DNA of 64,000 nt from PFL25 sp046260155 (lineage in GTDB: Bacteria > Chloroflexota > Anaerolineae > Anaerolineales > UBA4823). The stretch is from positions 62,001-126,000 of the forward strand of contig JBJYXV010000054.1 of assembly GCA_046260155.1 (NCBI GenBank). Direction: 5' to 3'. Below the pieces are notes generated by a model. That model ran no database searches. It worked only from the letters and a program-made list of their open reading frames with translations, and was not told where the DNA came from. Of this stretch, positions 34,265-42,092 are shown piece after piece; within the stretch, counting starts at the first letter, position 1; each line of letters begins with the position of its first letter. The position numbers were made by a program, and so were the translations under genes.

Positions 34265-35614
34265 TTAAGTGGTTTGGAGGTCAGCCCCCAGGATTTGAAG
34301 CGTCTGCACGAATTGAGGAAAAGACTCGGATAAGATCCCGGCACCTTTGATCTCAACTGGATTTTTAGCTGCCAAACCCCCAACTGCCAGCGCCATTGCT
34401 AAGCGGTGATCACCATGGGAAGATACCTCACCACCGTTCAACTTCCTGCCACCCTGGATTTTAAAACCATCCCAAGTCTCTTCAACATCTGCTCCCAAGC
34501 CGCGCAGTTCACAACATAGGTCATGAATGCGATCGGACTCTTTATAGCGCAGCTCCTCTGCATGGCTCACCAGGGTCTGACCCTGAGCATGGGCAGCCGC
34601 AACTGCAAATACAGGGAATTCATCGATCATACGCACGACCGTAGAACCTGATACTTCGATGCCAGTTAAACGGCTGTAGCGAGCCTGCAGGTCACCAAGC
34701 GGCTCTCCAAAAGAATCGGACCGGTCGGTGACAGTTATATCAGCTCCCATCTCCTGGAGCACATCCAGCAAACCCGTGCGGGTAGGGTTTAAACCCACTC
34801 CCCGGAGCTCGATGTGGGAACCAGGAGTGACCAGGGCAGCAACCACCAAGAAAGCTGCAGAGGAAAAATCACCAGGTATGACAATCGACATTGGGTCAAG
34901 CGCCAGCGGTTTTGGTGGCACCAACCGGGTCTCGAATCGTTCATTCCCATATCCTGCAGGTGATACCATGGACGAGCCAACAATGACCCCCATTGCGCGC
35001 AGCATCCGTTCAGTATGATCGCGGGATGGGCCTGGTTCTACCAACCTGGTTTCTCCTTCAGCGGCTAATGCAGCCAATAACAAACAGGATTTTACCTGGG
35101 CACTGGCTACAGGCAGGGCATAATCCAGGGATTTTAATTTGCTACCAGTCGGACGGGCTTCGAGAATTAATGGTGCTGTACCCTCCTGGCTGGCCTGAAT
35201 TTCAACCCCCATCTGCCTCAATGGCTCCACAATCCGGTTCATCGGCCGGGTCCGTAAGCGGTCGCTGCCATCCAATACAGCTGGTACTCCAAGGGCAGCA
35301 ACTGCTCCTGCCAGGAGCCGCATGGTAGTACCTGAATTGCCGCATTCCAACTGAACAGGCACTCTAGATATGGTCGACCTTCGTAAACCTGCACCCTGCA
35401 CTTGAAGTGTGGTTTCAGCCAATTCCCATTCGATACCCAGTTCTGAAAGCGCCATCAGCATAACCCGAGTTACACCTGCAACCAGGATGTTTTCCACGCG
35501 GCTTTCGCCAGAGGATAATGCTGCAAAGAGTGCGGCCCTGTGAGAGATGGATTTATCACCGGGTAATCTTACCGCCCCGGTAAGTGAGTTTCCAGGAACA
35601 GCAACAAGATTCAC
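34265..35614 (-). CDS. aroA: 5-enolpyruvylshikimate-3-phosphate synthase
   Basis: 449 residues. It transfers the enolpyruvyl group of PEP to shikimate-3-phosphate. Motifs: LPGDKSISHRAALFAAL, LECGNSGTTMRLLAG (here NSGTTMR rather than NAGTAMR, so it resembles the class II type), DGSDRLRTRPM, LRYKESDRI, and SSHGDHRLAMALAV. The start codon is GTG at 35614, overlapping the tyrA stop as GTGA. It sits in the middle of the aromatic operon. Confidence 0.95.
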   Translation of the reverse strand: MNLVAVPGNSLTGAVRLPGDKSISHRAALFAALSSGESRVENILVAGVTRVMLMALSELGIEWELAETTLQVQGAGLRRSTISRVPVQLECGNSGTTMRLLAGAVAALGVPAVLDGSDRLRTRPMNRIVEPLRQMGVEIQASQEGTAPLILEARPTGSKLKSLDYALPVASAQVKSCLLLAALAAEGETRLVEPGPSRDHTERMLRAMGVIVGSSMVSPAGYGNERFETRLVPPKPLALDPMSIVIPGDFSSAAFLVVAALVTPGSHIELRGVGLNPTRTGLLDVLQEMGADITVTDRSDSFGEPLGDLQARYSRLTGIEVSGSTVVRMIDEFPVFAVAAAHAQGQTLVSHAEELRYKESDRIHDLCCELRGLGADVEETWDGFKIQGGRKLNGGEVSSHGDHRLAMALAVGGLAAKNPVEIKGAGILSESFPQFVQTLQILGADLQTT

Positions 35615-36486
35615 GGAGCCTCCCTGTGAACGGAGCCAGTGCTCAAAGAATGCTGGTTATTTGCACCCTCATTCAGTGCTGCTTCCAGTGCTGACTTTTC
35701 ACCAGCTGCCAGTAATTCCTGGTAGTAACCTAGCTTTGCCATGAAATCTTCCAATTGGTCCAGGATATTCTCCCGGTTTGTCTGCAACACGTCCGACATG
35801 ATGCTTGCAGGAGTGCGCGCGATGCGGGTCGTGCTGCGGAAACCCGGCCCAACCAGGGGCTTCGATTCCATCGGGATCGAGGATGCCAGGGCTGTGGCGA
35901 CCAGGTAAGGCAAGTGGCTGGTCGCTGCACACCACCTGTCATGAGCTTGCGGATCGATCCATAATGCGTGCGAGCCAATCACCGCGGTCAATTGTTCCAC
36001 GAAACGGTATGCTTTCTTCGTGGTGCGTTGCAGTGGGGTGAAGGCAAAAACAGCCCCTTGGTAGAGGTTCGCATCTGCATTTTCAAATCCCGAAACCTCT
36101 TTGCCGCACATGGGATGACCACCAATTGGATCAAACCTTGAAGGCAAATCTTCCAGAGCTTGAACGACTTTAACCTTGGTCGATCCGAGGTCAAGCAGGA
36201 TCGGTGAACCTGGGTGCAATTCCGGTAATTGTCGAATTAATTCTAAAATAGTATTTATTGAGGTTGCCAGTATGACCACATCAGCTTTCGGAAGGATATC
36301 CGCTGGTTCACGTGATAGCCGATCGAAAAGATCCTCTTGCCCTGCCATTTCAAGGGTTGCTGAATCCTGGTCCACGCCCAGCAATGATAAGCAGCGACCA
36401 CGAAGAGCCAGCGCTAATGAACCACCCATCAAACCCAGGCCAATAATCGCCACCCGCGAATTGGCGAGAAAATCAGGTTCGCTCAT
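35611..36486 (-). CDS. tyrA: Prephenate/arogenate dehydrogenase
   Basis: 291 residues. It oxidatively decarboxylates prephenate or arogenate on the way to tyrosine. The Rossmann motif is VAIIGLGLMGGSLALALRG, the catalytic His lies in IGGHPMCGKEVSGFENAD, and ATSHLPYLVATAL is conserved. It has no ACT domain, so no obvious Tyr feedback within the chain. The neighbouring aminotransferase leaves open whether the substrate is prephenate or arogenate. The ATG overlaps the stop of aroF (ATGA). Confidence 0.93.
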   Translation of the reverse strand: MSEPDFLANSRVAIIGLGLMGGSLALALRGRCLSLLGVDQDSATLEMAGQEDLFDRLSREPADILPKADVVILATSINTILELIRQLPELHPGSPILLDLGSTKVKVVQALEDLPSRFDPIGGHPMCGKEVSGFENADANLYQGAVFAFTPLQRTTKKAYRFVEQLTAVIGSHALWIDPQAHDRWCAATSHLPYLVATALASSIPMESKPLVGPGFRSTTRIARTPASIMSDVLQTNRENILDQLEDFMAKLGYYQELLAAGEKSALEAALNEGANNQHSLSTGSVHREAP

Positions 36487-37544
36487 CGAGACCCCATATC
36501 CATAGCGGTTTGATGCTGGGAAGGAACCGGTTCCAAGGTTCGCCCAACTGCTTCAGCAATCGCCCGAACCTGGTTCACCAGCTCGACAAAACGCTCAGGT
36601 TTTAAGGATTGAGCTCCATCCGACATGGCCTGGCTGGGGTTAGAATGCACTTCGACGATCAGGCCATCTGCGCCAGCCGCAATTCCCGCCCTTGCTACCG
36701 CAGAGACATATTCCCAGTGACCAGTGCTGTGACTGGGATCCAGCAAAATTGGCAGGTGAGTCAAGGATTTCAGGACCGGTATGGCATTGATATCAGTCGT
36801 GTTGCGAGTGGAGGTTTCGAAGGTGCGTATTCCACGTTCGCAGATCATCACGCGCCGGTTGCCATGGGAAAGGATATATTCAGCTGCCATTAGCAGTTCT
36901 TCCACCGAGGCCATCATGCTCCTTTTTAATAAAACCGGATGCTGGCTTTCCCCGACTGCATTGAGCAAGGCATAGTTCTGCATGTTTCGCGCTCCAACCT
37001 GCAGCACATCGGCATAACGCGTGAGCAGGGGGATTTGTTCTGGCGCCATGATCTCGGTCACGATCGGCATACCCGTGATCTCACGCGCTTCCGCCAGTAA
37101 TTCAAGGCCTGGCTCTCCGAGGCCCTGGAAAGAATAAGGCGAGGTGCGTGGTTTAAATGCCCCTCCCCGCAGGGCATGTGCCCCGGCTTCCCGAACTGCC
37201 AGGGCAGTCTCCAAGAGCTGCGAGCGGTCCTCCACAGAGCAGGGACCTGCGATCAATACAATACCTGGACCCCCAACCTTTACCCCGTCCAAGGGAAACA
37301 GAGAATTCTCGGGGATAAACTCGCGTGAGGCAATCTTGTAGGGTCGGGAGATGGGGATCACCCGGTCTACTCCCGGCATGTGCAGGAATTGATCTTGATA
37401 AAGCATGCGACCGTCCCCAACAACACCAATCACAGTTCTTTCCTCACCTTCAGAAAGGTGAGCCTGAAGACCATTCACCTCCACGCGCTCAACAACTGCT
37501 GTTATCTCGCCTTGGGTGGCGCCGGTTTGCATGATGATCATCAT
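36483..37544 (-). CDS. aroF: 3-deoxy-7-phosphoheptulonate synthase (type I-beta) with N-terminal regulatory domain
   Basis: 353 residues. It condenses PEP and erythrose-4-phosphate, the entry to the shikimate pathway. Residues 1-75 form a ferredoxin-like domain of the kind that mediates Tyr/Phe inhibition in the Thermotoga-type enzyme; the barrel then shows VLIAGPCSVEDRSQ, LRGGAFKPRTSPYSFQGLG, LQVGARNMQNYALL, ICERGIRTFE and LLDPSHSTGHWEYV. AGGAGG stands upstream of ATG 37544; nearby in-frame ATG codons (MMIIM) leave the exact start slightly open. Confidence 0.95.
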   Translation of the reverse strand: MMIIMQTGATQGEITAVVERVEVNGLQAHLSEGEERTVIGVVGDGRMLYQDQFLHMPGVDRVIPISRPYKIASREFIPENSLFPLDGVKVGGPGIVLIAGPCSVEDRSQLLETALAVREAGAHALRGGAFKPRTSPYSFQGLGEPGLELLAEAREITGMPIVTEIMAPEQIPLLTRYADVLQVGARNMQNYALLNAVGESQHPVLLKRSMMASVEELLMAAEYILSHGNRRVMICERGIRTFETSTRNTTDINAIPVLKSLTHLPILLDPSHSTGHWEYVSAVARAGIAAGADGLIVEVHSNPSQAMSDGAQSLKPERFVELVNQVRAIAEAVGRTLEPVPSQHQTAMDMGSR

Positions 37545-37595
37545 GGCTGCTCCTCCTCTACATTACGCCTGCCGATTGCAGGGTAGAAAAAAGAC

Positions 37596-37973
37596 TTAGT
37601 CTGATTCTGTTCCAATCAAATCTGGACGCAATCCTGCTGCTGCACCCAGGTAGATATGACGTACATCCTCTTGTGGGAGATCGGTGTTCCAATGCAGCAA
37701 GACGCGGATTACGCGCGGTAAAGCACCTGGAACCGGGATCTCCTGACTGCAGATCATGGGCACTTCCTTCCAGCCCATTTCGCGGGCTGCCCGTGCCGGG
37801 AATGCAGATTTGAGATCAACCGTGGTGGTAAAGATCGCACTGGCAACATGCTCACTGCACAGCTCAGGATTCGCTTTCATCATGGCGTCCAGCAGCTCCC
37901 GGGTACGGTCCAGCACCGCCTCCGGATTATCTTCCTCGACATCGATCGCACCCCGTATACCTCTCACCGGCAT
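37596..37973 (-). CDS. aroH: Chorismate mutase, AroH type
   Basis: 125 residues, monofunctional trimeric AroH-fold enzyme converting chorismate to prephenate. Motifs: VRGIRGAIDVEEDNPEAVL (active-site Arg), FTTTVDLKSAFPARAAREMGW, MICSQEIPVPGALPRVIRVLLH and IYLGAA..LRPDL. ATG 37973 follows GGAGG by 7 bases; the in-frame ATG at 37988 lies before that ribosome site and touches the attenuator T-tract. First structural gene of the aromatic operon. Confidence 0.95.
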   Translation of the reverse strand: MPVRGIRGAIDVEEDNPEAVLDRTRELLDAMMKANPELCSEHVASAIFTTTVDLKSAFPARAAREMGWKEVPMICSQEIPVPGALPRVIRVLLHWNTDLPQEDVRHIYLGAAAGLRPDLIGTESD

Positions 37974-37988
37974 TTGATGATCCTCCAT

Positions 37989-38020
37989 AAAAAAAAATGC
38001 GAGGCCGCTGGCCTCGCATT
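37989..38020 (-). terminator. aro operon attenuator (intrinsic terminator before aroH)
   Basis: On the minus strand AATGCGAGGCC, loop AGC, GGCCTCGCATT: an 11-bp perfect stem (38020-38010 with 38006-37996), followed by a run of T's (to 37989). The aroH ribosome site follows at once, so termination here shuts the whole aromatic operon. Confidence 0.93.
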
Positions 38021-38069
38021 GAATGGGTAGAGTTAATGCCTATCTGCCCGCTTAAGCACCGCCAACGGC
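38004..38069 (-). promoter_or_regulatory. Antiterminator pairing of the aro attenuator
   Basis: Minus strand GCCGTTGGC (38069-38061, near the end of the leader frame) pairs over 9 positions, one of them G-U, with GCCAGCGGC (38012-38004), the core of the terminator. This stem and the terminator exclude each other. Confidence 0.75.
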
Positions 38070-38138
38070 TGTCGGATGACCGAAGCCAAAATAATAGGTG
38101 GCGCTAAAATAAAAGCGGGATGATAGAGTTGGAATCAT
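38052..38138 (-). CDS. Phe/Tyr leader peptide (attenuator control peptide)
   Basis: A 28-residue frame on the minus strand, ATG 38138 to TAA 38052. Seven of the eleven residues 9-19 are Phe or Tyr (core FYFSATYYFGF). It lies between a promoter and a terminator in front of the Phe/Tyr biosynthetic operon, so it is a control peptide in the manner of pheL: low charged tRNA-Phe or tRNA-Tyr stalls the ribosome here, frees the antiterminator strand and lets transcription run into aroH. The ribosome site is weak (GGTAG). The peptide ends in AVGGA, where the antiterminator strand is encoded. Confidence 0.88.
   Translation of the reverse strand: MIPTLSSRFYFSATYYFGFGHPTAVGGA
38067..38087 (-). promoter_or_regulatory. 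Pause/protector hairpin of the aro attenuator
   Basis: Minus strand GGCT-TCGG-TCAT-CCGA-(C)-AGCC: 8 pairs with one bulged C. It covers codons 18-24 of the leader and locks up the GCC at the start of the antiterminator strand. A ribosome stalled at Tyr15-Phe19 would open it; one that reaches the stop codon would cover the antiterminator strand itself. Confidence 0.7.
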
Positions 38139-38171
38139 ATTTTTACTACCGTGAATTTACTACGTTGATAG

Positions 38172-38200
38172 AGTCTACTCCAGCCGATAGATTTCGTCAA
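38172..38200 (-). promoter_or_regulatory. Promoter of the aromatic operon
   Basis: Minus strand TTGACG (38200-38195), 17-base spacer, TAGACT (38177-38172). The predicted start near 38165 gives a leader of about 27 bases before the Phe/Tyr peptide ATG at 38138. Position, spacing and hexamers agree well. Confidence 0.8.
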
Positions 38201-38669
38201 GCATCCATCTGAAATACTCCAGGACATAACAAAACCAAAATCGATCCCCAACGCCATTCTATTAACTAGGGCTCAGATCGATATGACAACCACCGGAGGA
38301 AATGATTGTTTCTGGCGGAGATGTATTACGGAACCCACAGTCCTGCCAAAAATTGATAGGAACCTTTCATCCTCAATCATACCTGTGAATATCTTATAGG
38401 ATGTAAGTTATCCGCCTCATAACTTATCATCATAAAGAACTCCAATCTTGGTTTGTCCCAGGGAATCCGATTTTATGGCATGACTGCGGTCGCATGCCTG
38501 TTCGAGGATCAGGCACCTGGATTCGAAAAAATCTATATCATGCCGATTATAATTAGCATGCCCCAGGTCCACCCTTGTAAACCAGCTGCAAATTGGCACG
38601 AGAACCTTGCTCGCAGGATGCTGGTTTATTCAAGTAAATAAATATTTGAAAGCTCTCCAGGACAGAATT
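38201..38669. other. Divergent intergenic region between aro and tal-pgi
   Basis: About 470 bases. The plus strand has TATAAT at 38548-38553 that may serve tal-pgi, without a good -35. Near 38480-38535 there are short inverted repeats (GGCATG..CATGCC) but they do not fold as a tRNA. No gene is supported. Confidence 0.4.
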
Positions 38670-41441
38670 ATGACCGAACGTTTAAAAGAACTAAGCACAT
38701 TGGGACAATCCATTTGGTATGACAACATTCAACGCAGTATGCTCACCAGCGGGGAGCTCGATCGATTAATCGCATCCGGCGTGCGGGGTATGACCTCCAA
38801 CCCATCGATCTTCAACCAAGCGATTTCGGAAAGCAACGACTATGACAGCTCTCTTGAAGAGCTTTTTGCTGCGGGCTTGGAACCCGACTCGATATACGAA
38901 AAGCTGGTTTTAGAAGATATTACTTCTGCAGCAGATCAGCTGCGTAAAGTTTATGAGCGCACGGGTGGGTTGGATGGTTATGTCAGTCTTGAGGTACGGC
39001 CAACCCTGGCAATGGACACGGCAGGCACCATCTCTGAAGCAAGACATCTATTCAGAACACTCGATCGTCCAAACATCATGATCAAGGTACCAGCAACCTT
39101 ACAGGGCATTCCTGCGATCAAAACCTTGATCGCCGAGGGTGTCAACATCAATATAACCCTTATATTTTCCATCAAGCGGTACGAAGCCGTCGCTGAAGCA
39201 TATATATCAGGCCTGGAACAATGCCTGGCAGGTGGCGGAGATATCAGCCGCATTGCATCGGTGGCATCTTTCTTTGTCAGCCGGGTGGATACCAAAGTAG
39301 ACCGGGAGCTTGAAAAAATTGGCAACAGCTCTTTAAAAGGTAAAATCGGGATCGCCAATTCGAAACTCGCCTACCAGCGTTTTCTCCAGATTTTTCACGG
39401 GGAACGCTGGGAACGCCTGCAATCAGCAGGTGCCCGTGTGCAGCGTCCTCTTTGGGCGAGTACCAGCACAAAGAATCCATCCTATCCTGACACGCTGTAC
39501 GTTGACAATTTGATCGGCCCCAACACAGTTAATACCGTGCCACCAGCTACGCTGGAGGCATTCATTGATCACGGCAAGATAGGACTAACCCTTGAAAAGG
39601 AAACCGGACTGGCATTTACCCAACTTGAGCAGCTTGATTCGTTAGAAATCGATTTCGATCAGATCACACAGGAATTGGAGGAGGAAGGTGTGGAGGCGTT
39701 CAAAAATTCCTTTCTTTCCCTTCTGGACAATTTGACAAAAAAAAGAAACCAGCTGCAAACCGATCATATAGATCTCGATGTAAACCTGAATGATTACCAA
39801 AACACTGTTGACCAAGCTCTTCGAGAAATCACGAATGATGATGTCATCAAACGAATTCGGGAGCATGACTTCACCCTCTGGAAGCCCGATCCCACGGAAA
39901 TTACAAATCGATTGGGATGGCTGGATATCGCGCAGAGGATGAAATCTGCCCTCCCCGAGTTAGATAATTTCATCTCAGATATCCGTCACGCAGGGTTCAC
40001 TCAAGCACTTCTGTTGGGGATGGGTGGGTCTAGCCTGGCTCCAGAGGTCTTCCGTAAAACTTTTGGTGTGCACGAGGGATACCTTGATCTGGCAGTCCTG
40101 GACAGCACAGATCCAGGTGCCATTTCTGCCCTGGTAGGCAGTCTTGACCTTGAAAAAACCCTCTTCATTGTTTCGACAAAGTCCGGTGGCACCACCGAAA
40201 CGCTCTCCTTCTTTAAATATTTCTACAACCGAATATCAGCCAACCGAAATGGTAGGGGGGTAGGATCTCAGTTCATTGCGATCACAGATGCCGATTCAAA
40301 GCTGGATGAGATTGCATCCCGGTATCATTTCAGACGCACGTTTCATAACGATCCAAATATTGGTGGGCGTTATTCAGCACTATCGTATTTCGGCCTGGTA
40401 CCAGCAGCTTTAATCGGGATCGACCTGGGGGATTTACTGGATCAGGCGATCAGAATTGACGACGACCAGGCAGCATACCTGGGTGCAATCCTGGGTGAGC
40501 TGGCAATAGAGGGCAGGGATAAATTGACCCTGCTCATCTCGCCAGAAATAAGCAGCTTCGGCGATTGGGTAGAACAACTGATCGCTGAATCCACTGGCAA
40601 AGAAGGCAAAGGCATCCTGCCGGTTGTGGGAGAGCCATTGAATCAAGCAAATTACTACGCAGAGGATCGCTTGTTTGTATCTCTCAAATATAAGCATGAT
40701 GCCACTTACGACGGATTCCTGTCAGACCTGGAACAAGCCGGGCACCCCGTGCTCAGAATGCAGCTTGACGACCTGTACGAGATGGGTAAACAATTTATCC
40801 TGTGGGAATTAGCAACTGCTGTAACGGGCACCTGTCTGCAAATTAATCCCTTTAACCAACCAAATGTTGAATCAGCGAAGGTGCTGGCTCGCAAGATGGT
40901 CAGCACATACCAGGAAAAGGGCAAGCTGCCTGATCTGGAAGGAGCCCGGGGGTTCGAGGAGATAACAATTTATCCTGACTTTGCAGAGACGCTGGAAGGT
41001 TGTGTATCCGCGAGGCAGGTGGTGGATCGATTCCTGGCTGATGCAAAACCTGGCGCCTACGTTTCCATACAGGCTTATATCCAACCAACGGAAGAAGCTA
41101 ATCGGGCTCTACAATTACTGCGCAGGCAGTTGCGCGATCAGACCTTGCTGGCAACCACGATCGGTTATGGTCCCAGATTCCTGCACTCTACGGGCCAGCT
41201 GCACAAAGGAGATAGGGGGTTGGGGATGTTCATCCAGCTAATCAGCGACGCGCATACGGACATCCCGATACCAGATGAGCCAGGCAACGAAAAGTCAGGC
41301 ATCTCTTTTGGAGTCCTGAAACAAGCCCAGGCTCTAGGCGACCGCCTAGCTTTATTAGATTCAGGGCGGCGCGTGCTAAGGCTCAATCTCGGCCAAGATC
41401 CAGTTGGAGGCATTAAGAAATTATTGACGCCTGAAGATTGA
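38670..41441 (+). CDS. tal-pgi: Fused transaldolase / glucose-6-phosphate isomerase
   Basis: 923 residues. Residues 1-370 are transaldolase: SIWYDNIQRSML, GMTSNPSIFNQAI, the Schiff-base Lys in IMIKVPAT, NITLIFSIKRYEAV, SRVDTKVDREL and LWASTSTKNPSYPDT. Residues about 400-923 are phosphoglucose isomerase: LLGMGGSSLAPEV, VSTKSGGTTETLSFF, DPNIGGRYSALSYFG and an extended C terminus. It joins the non-oxidative pentose phosphate path to glycolysis in one chain. ATG 38670 (AGGA upstream) gives the usual transaldolase N terminus; the open frame extends 63 bases further up. Fusions of this type are known in several bacterial groups. Confidence 0.93.
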   Translation: MTERLKELSTLGQSIWYDNIQRSMLTSGELDRLIASGVRGMTSNPSIFNQAISESNDYDSSLEELFAAGLEPDSIYEKLVLEDITSAADQLRKVYERTGGLDGYVSLEVRPTLAMDTAGTISEARHLFRTLDRPNIMIKVPATLQGIPAIKTLIAEGVNINITLIFSIKRYEAVAEAYISGLEQCLAGGGDISRIASVASFFVSRVDTKVDRELEKIGNSSLKGKIGIANSKLAYQRFLQIFHGERWERLQSAGARVQRPLWASTSTKNPSYPDTLYVDNLIGPNTVNTVPPATLEAFIDHGKIGLTLEKETGLAFTQLEQLDSLEIDFDQITQELEEEGVEAFKNSFLSLLDNLTKKRNQLQTDHIDLDVNLNDYQNTVDQALREITNDDVIKRIREHDFTLWKPDPTEITNRLGWLDIAQRMKSALPELDNFISDIRHAGFTQALLLGMGGSSLAPEVFRKTFGVHEGYLDLAVLDSTDPGAISALVGSLDLEKTLFIVSTKSGGTTETLSFFKYFYNRISANRNGRGVGSQFIAITDADSKLDEIASRYHFRRTFHNDPNIGGRYSALSYFGLVPAALIGIDLGDLLDQAIRIDDDQAAYLGAILGELAIEGRDKLTLLISPEISSFGDWVEQLIAESTGKEGKGILPVVGEPLNQANYYAEDRLFVSLKYKHDATYDGFLSDLEQAGHPVLRMQLDDLYEMGKQFILWELATAVTGTCLQINPFNQPNVESAKVLARKMVSTYQEKGKLPDLEGARGFEEITIYPDFAETLEGCVSARQVVDRFLADAKPGAYVSIQAYIQPTEEANRALQLLRRQLRDQTLLATTIGYGPRFLHSTGQLHKGDRGLGMFIQLISDAHTDIPIPDEPGNEKSGISFGVLKQAQALGDRLALLDSGRRVLRLNLGQDPVGGIKKLLTPED

Positions 41442-41671
41442 TCTTTATTCGTTTAATCCCGAACATAGCATGATTTTCGAGAATTGCAATCCGGATGCGT
41501 TAAGCAGGCTGATAAAATTCCCCAAATAGAGTGATAAGTTTCGAGGCTGTAAACCTGTGATGCCCATTACCCCAATCAATGAAGATTAATCGCCTGGTGG
41601 ATAAAAGACCTGCATGATGTGTAAGCCCAAAATAAGAACCAATTCTCAATGAATTAACTGGAGACAAACTT

Positions 41672-42057
41672 ATGGAAATCGGGATGATCGGATTAGGGAA
41701 GATGGACACCAGGTGGTCCTATATGCACTCATGCAGGCTTACGCTGAAGGTTTCAGCATTTTGAAAGCCAAGCACGATTTCTACCTTGACCTGTACCAGG
41801 TAGCAAATATTTGGCGTTACAGCAGTGTGGTCCGATCGAAGCTGCTCGACCTTTCAGCCATTGTACTGGCTGAAGACCAGGACTTAAGTGGCATTGAAGT
41901 CTGGGTCCAGGTTTCTGGTGAAGGTCGTTGGATGGTGTTCGAAGCGATCGATCTGGATCTTGCTGCCCAGGTGATCACGGCTGCTCTTCAACGTCGATTG
42001 AGATCACGTGAAGAGCAACCCTTTTCAGACAGACTATTAACGGCTATGCGCAATTAA
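41672..42057 (+). pseudogene. gnd: Remnant of 6-phosphogluconate dehydrogenase (gnd), internal deletions
   Basis: The start is intact: GGAG then ATG 41672 and MEIGMIGLGKM, the Gnd NAD(P)-binding N terminus. The next recognisable piece, GHQVVLY (in another frame, 41704-41724), is the second strand of the same Rossmann fold, so a short frame-changing deletion separates them. It runs straight into ALMQAYAEGFSILKAKHDFYLDLYQVANIWR (from about 41725), which is the C-terminal catalytic domain, so most of the central protein (some 130-200 residues) is gone. The tail continues normally to the stop at 42057. Catalysis is not possible. It lies between tal-pgi and zwf, where an intact gnd would be expected. 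Confidence 0.8.
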
Positions 42058-42092
42058 TTCGGCAGACATACTGTTAGAAAAACGGAGGCATA

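Noticed and set aside
38478..38535. tRNA-like region with GGCATG/CATGCC arms and TTCGAGGATC
   Set aside because: The anticodon loop would be too long, and the acceptor and D arms do not pair; no tRNA can be drawn.
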